Source: Sinonovacula constricta (lineage: Eukaryota; Mollusca; Bivalvia; Cardiida; Solecurtidae). From it: a stretch of 64,000 nt of DNA. The stretch is from positions 39,283,647 to 39,347,646 of the forward strand of contig CM017563.1 of NCBI GenBank assembly GCA_007844125.1, read 5' to 3'. The first letter of the stretch is position 1, and the number at the start of each line of letters is the position of its first letter. The translations under genes and the position numbers were made by a program. Below, piece after piece: positions 1 to 11,690 of the stretch. A model generated the notes under the pieces. The model was not told the DNA's origin. It was given only the letters and a program-made list of their open reading frames with translations, and made no database searches.

Positions 1-735
1 TGTAACCATTTTTGGATCTACAAATTACAAAATAAGAAGTCACTCTGCTCCAATTGGCCCAGTTTAACAGTGTTTCAGTATTTTCCACAGAACATAAACA
101 TGTTCCTGTTCTTACTATAGTAATTCATGTCCCATCCCTCTATCAGTTTACTGCTTTCTATGAATATACTCATATAAGTTTCATAAATCATAATATCAGA
201 CACTTTAATGTAAAGTTATTCAGAGCTACGTATAAATCCAGCAAAAGCTATCAAACAAGCACAGATAATACGTTGACTTTTCAAATTAAACTCTTCATAA
301 ATTTCTGTGTACATATTATATAGAATTTCTGCTGTCACAGGCTCCTTTTTGACAACTGGTTTGGATAAAATTCTTTTTCCTGCTTCCAAAACATTGGAGA
401 CTTACTTTGAATCTGTTGGTGAATTTAAATCGTAAATTTCGTGAAACCATTTAATAGCATAAAATGCTGATATAACTGGTGCTGGACTAGATGCACTTTG
501 AATCAAAGAACACAAATAAATAACTACAGTAAACGCCTTAGCAGGCAAAATATCCCCTCTCCCTAAACCACTCTTCAAAGCCCACTTATTTCATCGCATA
601 ACGCTATTCTCGTACTTTCGACTTGTATTGGCGGCTCTAGATTTCTGTAATAGGTCCGGGAGAAGTTCCACCTTGCCTGCCAAGACTTCCGGTAATGCTT
701 CAATCTCAGATTTATGAGCCTGAAAAAACTCCAGC
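1..735 (-). pseudogene. DIRS-like tyrosine recombinase relic, running off the left edge
   Basis: Read on the minus strand, one frame gives a tyrosine-recombinase-like protein. An N-terminal SAM-like stretch reads 'SRKYENSV', then a helical core 'AFYAIKWFHEIYDLNSP', then the first catalytic-arginine region 'AFAGFIRSSE' followed by 'KVSDIMIYETYMSIF'. A further piece in another frame has 'VRTGTCLCSVENTE', the type of segment that precedes the second catalytic box; the His-x-x-Arg and Tyr boxes would lie beyond base 1. At least three in-frame stops and one frameshift make it non-functional. These recombinases integrate the circular DNA of DIRS/Ngaro-type retrotransposons. The matching reverse transcriptase/RNase H tail lies upstream at 1500-2185 on the same strand, which is the DIRS gene order. 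Assignment is by motif recognition only; a Crypton-type recombinase is the main alternative. Confidence 0.65.
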
Positions 736-944
736 TGTGTTAACAAACAATTAATGAATATGATCTGATGAAGTCTTAATTGTTAAACTAACTATACTCA
801 ACAAAATATATACTTTTTAATGAAAGGCGTATATTTTATACATATTTCAATTGAAACAGTTATGTTTTAAATGTAAATTACAGAATCTACAGTGTAATAA
901 TAGTTTAACACACAAAAAGTATTATTGCCATCTAAAATTATATA

Positions 945-1290
945 AAAAGCGATGTCGCCTTAGTAGCTAAATTACTGTTTAAATAGTTAATCTAGGCAAT
1001 TACGCCTTATAAAAGCGATGCCGCTGTCAGTAGTTAAAATTCTACTTAAACTATAAATAACGGCGATGTCGCCTTACTTTAGCGATGCCGCTTTCAGTAG
1101 TTAAAATAATACTTTAATTATCAAATCCAGGCGATGTCGCTTTACTTTAGCGATGCTGCTTACAGTAGTTAAAACAATACTTAAGTTATCAAATCCAGGC
1201 GATGTTGCCTTACTTTAGCGATGCCGCTCTCAATAATTTCTCAATTCCAGGCGATGCCGCCTTATGTAAGCGATGCCGCTTCAATATACT
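945..1290. repeat. Minisatellite, about 68-bp unit (gcgatgtcgcctta...gcgatgccgct)
   Basis: About five diverged units follow one another, each with 'gcgatgtcgcctta', then 'gcgatgccgct', then an AT-rich spacer with 'cagtagttaaaa' and 'atcaaatccag'. The two GC-rich boxes are near-palindromes. The best pair of units starts at about 1063 and 1130 and differs by few bases. The array sits between the two DIRS-like coding blocks and just before an (AT)n run, so it may be part of the element's non-coding region or a later expansion inside it. Confidence 0.8.
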
Positions 1291-1317
1291 ATCAACATGT
1301 ATAACAGTTCACTTTTG

Positions 1318-1425
<108 letters not shown>

Positions 1426-1499
1426 GATACACAATAATTCTCAACCTGTCAAAAAGTTGCTAACCAGTTCAAGGGAGGTAATCCAAAGAAACATGAAAA

Positions 1500-2185
1500 A
1501 TTCCTATGTAACATTGTCTCCCTTGAAATCAATATAAACGGCTAGCATTCTAAACTTCAGACCAACATTACCGAAGATGCCTTTTCCACTCTTGCATCTC
1601 ACATAAAATGCTTTACTTGTTGGCAAATCGATCCATTCACCTACATTTAATATAAATCTTCCATTTGGGCAAATCAATGGCCAAAATACTGCAGAATTCC
1701 AACGTGGTAAAACGAGTACACCCCGCGCTCTGTCAATTTCCATTTTACGGATTACTCTATATAACAGAAATTGGCGGTACAAAAAGACCTAATTCCTTAT
1801 GCCATGATTCCGTAAAAGCATCAATGCCAGTGGAAGAATGGTTCCAGAACATAGAGAAAAATCTTGGCTATTTGACATTGTGCTCAGATGCAAACCAATC
1901 AATTTGTGGTTGACCAAACCTATTTTGCAGCAACTGAAAAAGTTCAACTGAAATACCCCAGTCATTGTAATCGACTATGCGGAACAAATAATCGGCCCTT
2001 TCATTTTCAGACCTTGGCACCCATTCTAATTCCAAAATAATATAATTGCTAGTGCAAACTCTAACAATTTCTTATTATATAATTATATAATTGCAATATC
2101 CTGAAGTTCTCTTTTCATGGACCCCTTTTTTACAATCGATGTAACAATTTGATTATCTGAAAACCACGTCACCCTATGACTAGCT
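1500..2185 (-). pseudogene. DIRS-like pol relic: RNase H domain and C-terminal extension
   Basis: From right to left the minus strand reads 'HRVTWFSDNQIVTSIV' (RNase H Asp-containing strand), then 'LELEWVPRSENERADYL' (end of RNase H), then 'GQPQIDWFASEHNVK', 'GIDAFTESWHKE', and finally 'ARGVLVLPRWNSAVFWPL'. This series of landmarks is what I know from DIRS-type pol proteins of aquatic animals, where the RNase H is followed by a 'DxFAS...DAF...W...P' segment. An AT-rich insertion of about 50 bp breaks the RNase H at about 2060-2095, one TAG interrupts the 'EHNVK' segment, and a frameshift lies near 1780. The reverse transcriptase core itself is not present in the window. With the recombinase relic at 1-735 it forms one decayed element transcribed leftward. 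Confidence 0.7.
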
Positions 2186-3260
2186 AAAACTCTACTTTTA
2201 ACACATAACCCAGTTTCAAACTACTTTAGGTTTTATAGGGGCTGACTTCTGACCAAGTTCAATCACTTCAAAAATGTGATTTTTACATTCCTTACACTGC
2301 TTTCTAGCAGTGACAATCCTTTGTATGGTATTTACCAGCTAGTGTACCCCTTTATGGCAGGCAACAAGAGGGTGATGGCCTGAATGGTCCACCTAAGGAT
2401 CTAGTCTTCAGAAGTTTTTTTTCTATAAAATGTGGGGCCAAAAGCCACATGAAGGGCAATTAGAAAATTTGACCCAGTGACATTCTCTTGAACCTATTTT
2501 ACCCAAATGCTTTTTTAAAAATTTGGCACAAAAACAGAAAGCTCTTCCTTAGACTTGACAAAGTGACCTACATTTCTAATCAACACAGTTTAGATATTGT
2601 CCCAAGATCTTACGCTTTCAAACATTGCAAGTTCTGGGAAGATTGTTCCACATATGTAGCTGGGGATTATGGGTTTTCTATGATCTGACTTGATTTTAAA
2701 GTCATCCCAGCTGTCAGGTGAACAAACATTCTGACATAAATTTGATAATACAAACTGATTTCCAGCAATTACATTTCAGTGACATGGACTTTTCACATTT
2801 TAGATTCTTTCAAGGTCAAATAGATAGAACCCTTTCTCAGAAAGTAATCAGAAAGTAATCGTACCCATCATGGACCATCAACGGAGGCCTGTCTCCTTAT
2901 CAGTGTATAAAAAAACTCAAGACTATTTTCCATCTATATATTATTACCCATTCAAGAAAACTCGAACTCTAAGGAAAATAGTTGTTGTACTGCACTTGAC
3001 ACTTTATCTAATTAGGAGCAACATATTTTCAAAGTTAAAAGCCTTTATCTTCTTGGTAGACATGCCTATCTTAGTACATAGCAATATACATCATAGCATG
3101 AAATCTTATTATGTTTTTTTTTTTTTTGAAGAGCAAAAATTGCCACTTGACAAGAGATACCAACTTAGCAAGATGCAAACATGGTGGTCTAAATGAGTGT
3201 CAGATGACTGCCTCCATCAGTTGATGGTACCATGCATTTCAATTATGACCAAAACGTACG
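2186..3260. repeat. Dispersed 'gacccagtgac' repeat family; no gene
   Basis: Between about 2330 and 2830 short units recur: 'atttgacccagtgacattc', 'gacaaagtgacctacattt', 'gtcatcccagctg', 'aacaaacattctgacataaa'. The same vocabulary returns at 4330-5450. I recognise this as a common dispersed repeat of bivalve genomes whose class I cannot name. The remainder to 3260 is unremarkable AT-rich sequence with a T-run near 3116. The open frames here share no recognisable motif. Confidence 0.5.
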
Positions 3261-3416
3261 TGTCCAATGTATGAATATCAAACACAGCACATACAGAAAC
3301 AATCCCTTGGATGCAGACAATGGTCACTGTTAGGCAGCCATGGTCTAGCGGCAATAGCCAAAGCAAGAAGTGCATGGGAGTACACTATTCTCTGTCCTCC
3401 TATAATACCCACTTCC

Positions 3417-3870
3417 ATTCCCCCCCACCATACAACCACCATACATACAAAGACACCCCAAATACCACACAACCACTATACAAACAAACACCACACAACC
3501 CACACATCACACAAACAACATACCTACAACAAACATACACCACACAACCCACACAACTACCATACCACCCACATACAATCACCACACCACACCACCTACA
3601 TACACCATACAACCCACACCGCCCACATACAAAACACAACCCACACACACATCCCCCATACACCAAACACCACCACACCATACAACAAACATACACCACA
3701 CACCATACAGCAAAAATACACTACACAACCCCCACATCATACAACAAACATACACAACACAACCCACACAAACATACACCACACAACCCACACACCATAC
3801 CACAATAATACACCACACAACCCACACACCACACAAACATACACCACATAACCCCAATACACCAACCATA
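3417..3870. repeat. CA-rich minisatellite (variants of acaccacacaaccca)
   Basis: About 450 bp almost devoid of G on this strand, made of imperfect 12-16-bp units such as 'acaccacacaaccca' and 'catacaacaaacatac'. It yields long Thr/His/Pro-rich open frames on one strand and Cys/Val/Gly-rich ones on the other; neither is likely to be a protein. No regular unit length is kept for more than a few copies. Confidence 0.9.
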
Positions 3871-5636
3871 CTGCCCATAATCCCCGATGACCCCCCTTTG
3901 ACCGCAATCGAGCAAGTCACAGGCTCAATCTGCCACAATGACCACCTCTACATCTCAGGGGAATTCTGTATGTGCCATGTCTAAAGGCCACATATTAAAC
4001 ACTTAAGGTGTGATCACAGTTGCAATGCCTGAAACAAACAGCTGTTGGAGAATGTCTGTGACACTAATTCTGACACTAAACTTCATATCCAAAGCTGTAA
4101 AATCTGTTTCTATCTGACTTTGTAACACTGTAACTGAAATCTGTAAACCTTCAGACTATTAAGATAATTATAGATTGTTGAACCTGATGCAAAAACTAAA
4201 AATATATTGTCATTATTAACCATTATGAAGGAAAGATTTGTTATACAGTTTAAACTTGATGATGAATAGAAAGCAAAATTTTATCTTTATATTACCATGT
4301 TAAGAAATGAAAAATACAATTTATGTTGTGTGTTAACCTTTATAAAACATGAAACCCCCAAATTTGCATGAAGTTCTAAATCCAGGGGTCCCACCGGCAG
4401 AAAACAGCATATATGGCTTAGATATTTTACAATTTTTATTTAAATAAATATTGCAGTTGATGTTGACCCAGAGACCTACATTTTTACTACAGCAGGCTTT
4501 ATAAATCTGCCAATACAGGACGAAACTGATCAAACAATTTGTTCTAGTGATCTTATAATCTCATTTACCTAATTTTGGATCATGATGGTCGAAATTGCTC
4601 ACCTGAAGAGCCTGGCCTTATGTATTGGTAGGACCGATTTTTTTTTACTTCATTCGGGTCAAGTTTTATAAATGTCTGGCACAAAATCAAACTTTTAGGG
4701 TGTTTGCAGTTTTTTTATTAATTTGATTCAGTGATCGTTTCTATTTCTACATGCACTAAGTTTCAAACTATCATGATTTTAAGCAGACAAGCATTCTGTG
4801 CCAAGGTCTATCTATCACTTTAAAATGAGGTTCACTCAACCTACTATGTTAAGCATTGATAAATGTACGACTGGCAAACAAGAAGGCTATGACAGTCTGA
4901 ATTGCTTACTTGAGAACCCTGGCCTGGAGTAGGCTTTGTAAATCAAATTCCTGATGCAGGACGATAGATAAGGGGCCATCAGAAAACTTGACCCAGTGAC
5001 CTACTTCTGGATCCCACTAATTTGTGTAGAATTTCACAAAATCAAAACATTAGCATGTTTCCAAGGGTTACCTAGGTTTGGACCAGTAACCTTTTCAACA
5101 CCCACCTGACCTAGTTTTTATCTCATCCAAGTTTTATGCAGACAAGCATTCTGGTCAAGGTCTGTCTTTAAAAGTTATTTTCACCAATCCTACTTTGTTA
5201 TTTAGTAGTAATAAACACTTGAATGTATTTGCCATCTGAACTAAATCATGATGGCCCAAACTACTCACTTGAGGGCCGTGACCTTCCATATAGAATAAAA
5301 TTGGACAAAAAGTGAAAACCCTAGGTATGTTCTAATGAACTTGTTTTTAATTGGATTTGACCCAGTAACCATTTTCTTTCCACATGACCATATTTCGAAC
5401 TTTCCTAAGTTTTATAGAGAGCTATATATGACCAAAGTGTTACAGGTATGCTCAATGCAGAAAAACACATGTAATAGATCAGAGTTCATTCTTCATTGCA
5501 TTGTAAGCTATCATCGCCATTTTTCATCATGTTAAATAGAATTCATGTTGTTCTGTTTTATGTTTAATCATCCATCGTTTTTCTCATGTTTATATTAGTT
5601 GTAGTTGGTTTTTAATAGTTTGTACATATTGTAGAG
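3871..5636. repeat. Repeat-rich DNA, second block of the 'gacccagtgac' family; no gene
   Basis: 3871-4330 shows nothing recognisable. From about 4330 to 5450 the family seen at 2330-2830 recurs: 'ttgacccagtgacctact', 'tgacctagtttttatc', 'agcagacaagcattctg' (twice, near 4780 and 5135), 'ccaaggtctatc', 'gatttgacccagtaacc'. Several units repeat in the same orientation at irregular intervals of a few hundred bases. No open frame has an identifiable domain. Confidence 0.5.
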
Positions 5637-6530
5637 ACTGAAATCCGGGCTATAAATCTAAGCCTTGATTTCATTTCAGAACATTCCGGTAAAAAAATGT
5701 TATATTATCAGACTCGTTATCTGTATTGCAGAGCATAAATTCACTGAATTATTCAAATCCACATGTTTGCACTGTTCTTGTCAAACTTCAAAATTTATAT
5801 ATATGACACTAACGAAATCTCCTTCTGTTGGCTTCCGAGTCATATAGGCATCCGAGGAAACGAAGATGCAGACAGGGGTGCAAAATCTGCCTCAGCCCTC
5901 ACTGAGACAGATCTTTGCATCCCGCACACCGATTTTAAACCACTTATTAACCGATACATTTTAACCAAGTGGCCAACAAGTTGGGACAGTATTGTTTGTA
6001 ACAAATAACACGTAATTAAGCCTAACGTCGGTGCCAATGTCTCTGCTTGCAGAGAATGTAGACGGGAAGACGTAGCTCTTACCCGCTGTCGCATTGGACA
6101 TACTAGATTAACTCATTAATATATTTTATAAAGAGAAGTTCAGCCTGTATGTGCTCCTTGCCAGGAACCTCTGACTGTCAACCATATTTTATTACAGTGC
6201 ATCGACACAGACCACATACGGTCGAAGTATTTTAATGTCAATAACATGTACGAACTATTTAGGACAGTGTCGGATTCTTAACTTGTTTGCTTCTTGAGCG
6301 AAATTAGTATTCTTAATAAGTTATAAATTTTTAAACTGTTTATTTACCAACCATTATACTTTTTGAAATCGTTTAATATATTGACCTGTTTTCAATTTTT
6401 TTTAACCTGAAAGTTTTTATATTTTTCTACATTTTACTTACGTAGTTTGGTTTTAACCTGATAATGCTCTATTCACATTTAACTTTTTATGACATGTTAA
6501 GTGTCGGTGTGCCGTAAAACCCAAATAAAA
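5637..6530 (+). pseudogene. I/Nimb-type LINE fragment: RNase H end of ORF2 and 3' UTR
   Basis: Starts abruptly inside the RNase H domain ('gaaatccgggctataaatct' matches 40665 onward) and contains 'FCWLPSHIGIRGNEDAD', which carries the last RNase H catalytic Asp. The Asp-Gly-Ser strand that begins the domain is missing, as expected for a 5'-truncated LINE insertion. After a stop near 6006 the C-terminal region ('RCRIGHTRLTH'-like) and 3' UTR can be followed in broken frames to the diagnostic end 'gtgtcggtgtgccgtaaaacccaaat'. Such LINEs reverse-transcribe their RNA at the target site; this copy is dead. The nearest intact-looking relative in the window is at 40115-40987. Confidence 0.85.
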
Positions 6531-6710
6531 AATTAAATATTTTCGATTGAAGTTTACATTATTTTAACCTGATATACGAGTATTTTTGTATTTTTTTTAT
6601 ATTTTACATAGTTTAGTTTTAACCTGATTATTCTCTATTCTCATTCAACTTTTTTGTGTTCGGCGCCGTATGACATGTTAAGTGTTGGTGTGCCGTAAAA
6701 CCCAAATGAA

Positions 6711-6777
<67 letters not shown>

Positions 6778-6778
6778 A
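6531..6778 (+). mobile_element. Second copy of the LINE 3' UTR end with (AAAT)n tail
   Basis: The 3' UTR is repeated: after the first 'gtgccgtaaaacccaaat' (about 6510) the sequence returns to 'acattattttaacctgata', runs again through 'ttcggcgccgtatgacatg' to a second 'gtgccgtaaaacccaaat' (about 6690), and ends in an (AAAT)n run from about 6703 to 6778. The AAAT run is the usual tail of this LINE family in the window (compare 41596-41608). Either two copies inserted next to each other or the 3' end was duplicated. Confidence 0.8.
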
Positions 6779-6954
6779 GCGAGATAACTTTTGCAAGCGT
6801 GCACCCACCCACCCAGCGATGAAAAGTTTGTCACTATCAAAGGAGATAATTTTTTTATTTACTAAAATTTATTTAATTTAAAAAGGTGAATAGAAATGAG
6901 AAACAAACTTGTACATAAAAGGGTAGAAACAAACTTGTACATAAAGGGGCTATC

Positions 6955-7785
6955 TGAACCTGTTTATTTGATAGCAACAAAAACATATAAACATTAAAAA
7001 TACAAGTTCTTCATCTGAAGAGGAATCAAAGCGAGAGGGAGCCGGTCCATTGGGTCTGTTCAAGTGGTATCTGCGCCTTCTCAAGCGGCCCAAAGCGCTG
7101 GTGGAGGGGCGTGGCTGTGGCATGGGAAGAACCAGCGCGTCTACGTCATCAACCGAGCTGCCACGAGGGCATAGGGGAGTCATCGTCAGCGCGTTGTGCG
7201 AGCTGCGAGTCCGTGTCTGATACAACAAGCACCGTATGTAAGACTTCGTTGCTGGTATTATGGTCGGAGACTTCAGCCATTTCGTCGAGAAGTTGCGTGT
7301 CGGAGTGGTCGGTACCCATCAGTAGGGGCGACGCCTCGGCACGTCTGTTGACATTGAAAGCGGCATCTTCGTCCATAACAAAAGGGATGGCAGCAGTCAT
7401 AGGCAGGGTGGGGGCCCTAAACTCGTACAGTGGATCCGTCCTTAACTGACACTCGCAATCCACGTCCACCTTTTCCTCATACCCAATCGGATCTGTTTGG
7501 TCCGTGCATGTTTTCGTTTGCATACCGATCTCAAATCGTAATGGTTCGTGTGGGTTTGGATCGGGGAAAGTTGCCGAAGTGGAGGTCAACCACCATGATG
7601 CCATCATCGATCTCGCCATCGAAGTAAAGAGCAACGGCGGAGAGGATAGGCCTTTGAAATTTTTCCTGCCACATGTACATACGCTAAGCTGTAGCGATTT
7701 CTTCCTTCGCCATGCGAAAAACTCCTGAAAAACGTGCCATCACAATGCTGTACATGGTAGGTGGTGCAGCTTCCGCCATGGCTCA
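6955..7785 (-). pseudogene. GC-rich coding relic of unknown function
   Basis: A minus-strand reading begins at an ATG near 7779 ('MAEAAPPTMYSIVMARF'), passes one TAG and a frameshift near 7580 and runs on as an acidic stretch ('DTQLLDEMAEVSDHN', 'DSQLAQRADDDSPMPSW'). A second frameshift near 7150 leads into a Pro/Arg/Ser-rich tail ('GRLRRRRYHLNRPNGPAP'). Protein length would be near 270 residues. I do not recognise a family. Codon use is clearly more GC-rich than the surroundings, much like the virus-like block at 20.7-25.6 kb, which suggests foreign or viral origin, but this is inference. A second small relic lies just upstream (7826-8042). Confidence 0.45.
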
Positions 7786-7825
7786 GAAATATATTTAAGA
7801 AAAAAAAAATGTGCTAACCTTTATC

Positions 7826-8042
7826 ATCTAGGCGTGTATTGGTATCTCCCTACATCGGCCGTCTTCACCATTTCGTCTATCGTCTGTCTGAATTTGTCGT
7901 TGGTTGTCATGACGTCGGTCATTCTGGTCGCCATGTCGTGGTCGTAAGTGTCAAGACTCTTTCCTGGCGGCAATTTCGTACTTGGTCAGCTCCTTGGCAT
8001 CTGACTTGCGCTTAATAGCCGTTTTGACTGTCTTTACGTTGA
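7826..8042 (-). pseudogene. Small GC-rich coding relic, upstream partner of the previous one
   Basis: Minus-strand frames read 'AIKRKSDAKELTKYEIAAR' (Lys/Glu-rich, helix-forming) and, after a frameshift, 'ATRMTDVMTTNDKFRQTI' and 'DEMVKTADVGRYQYTP' to a stop at about 7830. It lies about 45 bp upstream of the relic at 6955-7785 on the same strand, a spacing expected in a compact viral or transposon transcript. No family recognised. Confidence 0.35.
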
Positions 8043-8848
<806 letters not shown>

Positions 8849-9119
8849 CATACCTATTAAAACTTCTATAGGTTTAGTAGAGAAGTTGACAAATGAACAC
8901 ATGGTATAGGCTTTAACAGGAATCGACTTGCATTCTATTTTTTTCTTAAGATGACACTGAACTCAGTAACAGGGCATTGTTACTTTGTAGTGAAAAATTA
9001 TAACACAGACAGCATCAAATAAAACAGACAAAAATCTATTTACCGGTAGATTTTTTTCCTTATTATAAACTGAAATCAAGTATTTAAAAAGGCACTGGAT
9101 TAAACAATCAGACCAGAAT

Positions 9120-9660
9120 AAATGCTTGAAGTCAACTTGAAACGCTTGGACTCAGCTAGGAATGCATGGACTCAACTTGAAATGCTATATGCTTGACTCA
9201 ACTGCAAACGCTTGGACTCAACTTAAAAATGCTTGATTCGACTCAAAATGCTTGGTCAAAATGCTTAGACTCGACTCAAAATGCTTTTACTTAACTCAAA
9301 ATGCATGGACTCAAACGGGAATGCTTGGACTCGGGTAGAAATGCCTGGACTCAACTAGAAATTCCTGAACTCGACTTGAGATGCTTTAACTTAAAATGTT
9401 TAGACTGAACTTGGAAATGCTCAACTTGTCTATAAATGCTTGCACTCGACTAAAAATGCTTGGACTGTACTCAAAATGCTTGGACTATACTCAAAATGCT
9501 TGGACTCGACTCAAAATGCCTGGACTAAAGTAGAAATGCATGGATTTGAGATGCTTGGACTTACCTCTACATGACTGGACTTGACATGATTAAACTCAAC
9601 TTGAAATGCTCAGACTCCATGTGAAGTTCTCAAGACTGCCTGTAATGCTCAGACCGAACT
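9120..9660. repeat. Minisatellite, about 18-20-bp unit (aatgcttggactcaactc)
   Basis: About 25-30 degenerate units of the form 'aaatgcttggactcgactc' follow each other in one orientation. Point changes and small indels are frequent and the array fades towards the right ('aatgctcagactcc'). It encodes nothing. Confidence 0.9.
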
Positions 9661-10634
9661 TAAACCGTCACACTTTAGCCTTTTAGCAACAACACTTATA
9701 CAATTCAGCATTGGCATGGTGCTGCTTAATTTTTCCTTTTTTTCCTTTTCTTTTTTGTAAAAAGGTGCAAGTTTGTCGATTGTCATCACTATTTTTTGTG
9801 AAGCTTTACCAGTTGTATTTTAAGTATATACATTGGTGTTTCCAGCCTCATCTTCATCTGGCCAGACTGCAGGGCTGGTACAAAGACCCTTTTGAACCTA
9901 TTGTTGAAGTCATGGAATTTCATCAATAAATGGCTTGTTTGCCAACATTTCTTACATTATATGCAATCCTGTGTATGGTCATCTGCAGATTGGTTTGAGT
10001 AGGCTGTAGTCATTGACAAAGACCTTTTCCCACCAATACACTGCGGCAGTTCTATTTAAACGTTTGAAAATAATTGTCTATTTACCAACATTTTGATAAT
10101 GCAATGTGGCTAAATGCAATCTGTTAATGTTGTGTACCACTAAATTGCTGGGTCCATTATGTTTTTTTTTTAGAATTTAGCCTCCACCACTTCAAAAATA
10201 CAAATAATCCAAGTTCTTTTCTTTTTGCTAAAATGTTCAATGACACGCAGTCTCCTTTTTTATCTTTTACTTCGCTCATCAGTAAGTGTGTAAACTTTAC
10301 AGAACCAAATGTGGCATAAAACGTTTTATTGGTGAGAAAACATACCAATAAAACGTTTCAGCCTGGATGCACAATGATTTTCTAAATTAACTCTTACCCT
10401 GCTATGCAAAAATTTTATTTCTTTTAGGCATTTACATTTGGTCTATATCCAGATCAGTGCCCACTGGGTGCTATCTAATTAGGATTTACTATGTTTGCTG
10501 CCAATTCTCAAGAAAACGTGTCTTGTTATATTTGCATGTTAATTTTAACAAAATCGTACTGTACTTTAATAAAAAGCAGGTTAAGAGCAGTTTAGCAAAG
10601 ACAATACCTGTCATTTTATCATAGACACACTTAC
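9661..10634. other. No gene recognised; AT-rich spacer
   Basis: The frame at 9711-9929 has a hydrophobic N-terminus but its composition follows a T-rich run and no family is evident. 'gctggtacaaagaccctttt' and neighbouring text look like worn repeat. It may be intron of the minus-strand gene suggested by the exon at 10635-10694. Confidence 0.4.
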
Positions 10635-10694
10635 TGATCCAATGAGCCTGGATGCGGTCTTTTGGTGATGTCCACCGCGAGACTTCTGCAGCTT
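10635..10694 (-). CDS. Candidate 60-bp internal exon of an unidentified host gene
   Basis: On the minus strand a 60-bp block is bounded by an acceptor ('ataaacttta' background, then TTTTTAG) and a strong donor (TCA|GTAAGTGTG). It is open in two frames, reading 'LQKSRGGHHQKTASRLIGS' or 'AAEVSRWTSPKDRIQAHWI'; I cannot choose without the neighbouring exons. It is richer in G+C than its flanks, as exons here usually are. The 42-bp block at 17530-17571 on the same strand could be an upstream exon of the same gene. No family recognised. Confidence 0.35.
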
Positions 10695-11109
10695 CTAAAA
10701 ATAAACTTTAATGACACTTTTGAATGCACTTTAAGAAATTTTCTCATGTTATCATATGCACCATTTAGCTACAATTTATGAAGGACCCAGATAAATATAT
10801 GTATCTATTTCTTGATCCGATTAGACGTCCAAAGTAGTAACAGCTAAGCGTGTTCCTTATGATGTAACTATGGTGATGTATGTAGCTAATCATGTTATGC
10901 CTACTCATACAACAAAATTTCTACCCTGCTTTATGGCAAATTCAGCCATAAAGTACAGACTATGTTTGTTGTTGTCCTTTTGGTTTAGTTAAGTGTAAAA
11001 TCATGCAGTCCTTAGAATAGTCAGCAAATCCTTAAGAATAGTCAGCAAATCCTTAAGTCCCTGGGAAAATTTAATCTCCAGACAAGCCATATAGGGATTT
11101 TAGCCAATT
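10695..11109. other. No feature recognised
   Basis: AT-rich sequence with a short direct repeat 'agaatagtcagcaaatcctta' duplicated at about 11016 and 11034. No coding signal. Confidence 0.5.
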
Positions 11110-11690
11110 TTAGCCCGATATGATTAAGCCTAGACAAATAATGTTTATATGTATCATGATTGACCAATTCCTCCCCCTTCTTCAGGCCATGCTTCTTCAA
11201 GACCTCGTTCACGTAGCGGAAGGAGTCTTGTAGGTGCCAGAAGGTTTGGTGTGCCCTTCTTAGCGTAGTCCAATGCCACGGGCGTCTTCTTAAGGTTAAA
11301 ATGGCAGAAACAGCGGTTTCTCAGGGCGTCTTTCTCGTTTAAGACATTGATCCACATTGGGTTGTTTGATGTAATGATTACAGGGGTCCGTCCTAGAAAC
11401 TCTGCATTGCGGTTCTTGATACTAACCATTACTAGTTCGCCGCCGAGAACACACTTGTAGTGTTCCACTTCTGACGTGCTGGAGATGGTGAGTTCATTTA
11501 TCAAGATGAGCGGCTTATTAATAAACTCTTGAAAAGGGAACTCTTTACTGTTGATATGATTTCCGCACACGGTTGCATCAGGTGCATCATCTGTGTGAGG
11601 AACGTTTTGCCCGCGTTGGACTTCCATTGTAAGTACAGAGTATTCTTCTTTTTGCTAAGCATCCTGAGCACCGTGTACATCTGCAGGAAA
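11110..11690 (-). pseudogene. Parvovirus NS1-like SF3 helicase relic (endogenous viral element)
   Basis: Read leftward, the relic has the SF3 helicase motifs in order. A Walker A segment 'SNAGKTFL' (11600-11620) lacks the usual first Gly, which is Trp here. Motif B 'LILINEL' lies near 11490-11514. The 'GGELVMV' strand follows, then motif C 'VIITSNN' near 11360-11382, then 'RNRCF' with the arginine region. Two frameshifts (near 11575 and 11230) break the frame; a third-frame tail 'FRYVNEVLKKHGLKKG' follows. SF3 helicases of this type are the ATP-driven replication helicases of parvoviruses and densoviruses. The N-terminal nuclease part is missing because a LINE fragment begins at 11688. The family call rests on motifs; a chromosomal mobile element using the same helicase is possible. 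Confidence 0.7.

Noticed and set aside
945..1290. CRISPR-like array
   Set aside because: Units are contiguous diverged tandem copies without constant repeats and unique spacers; the DNA is eukaryotic.
3267..3938. Thr/His/Pro-rich frame and Cys/Val/Gly-rich frames on the opposite strand
   Set aside because: Entirely explained by the CA-rich minisatellite; several overlapping frames are open at once.
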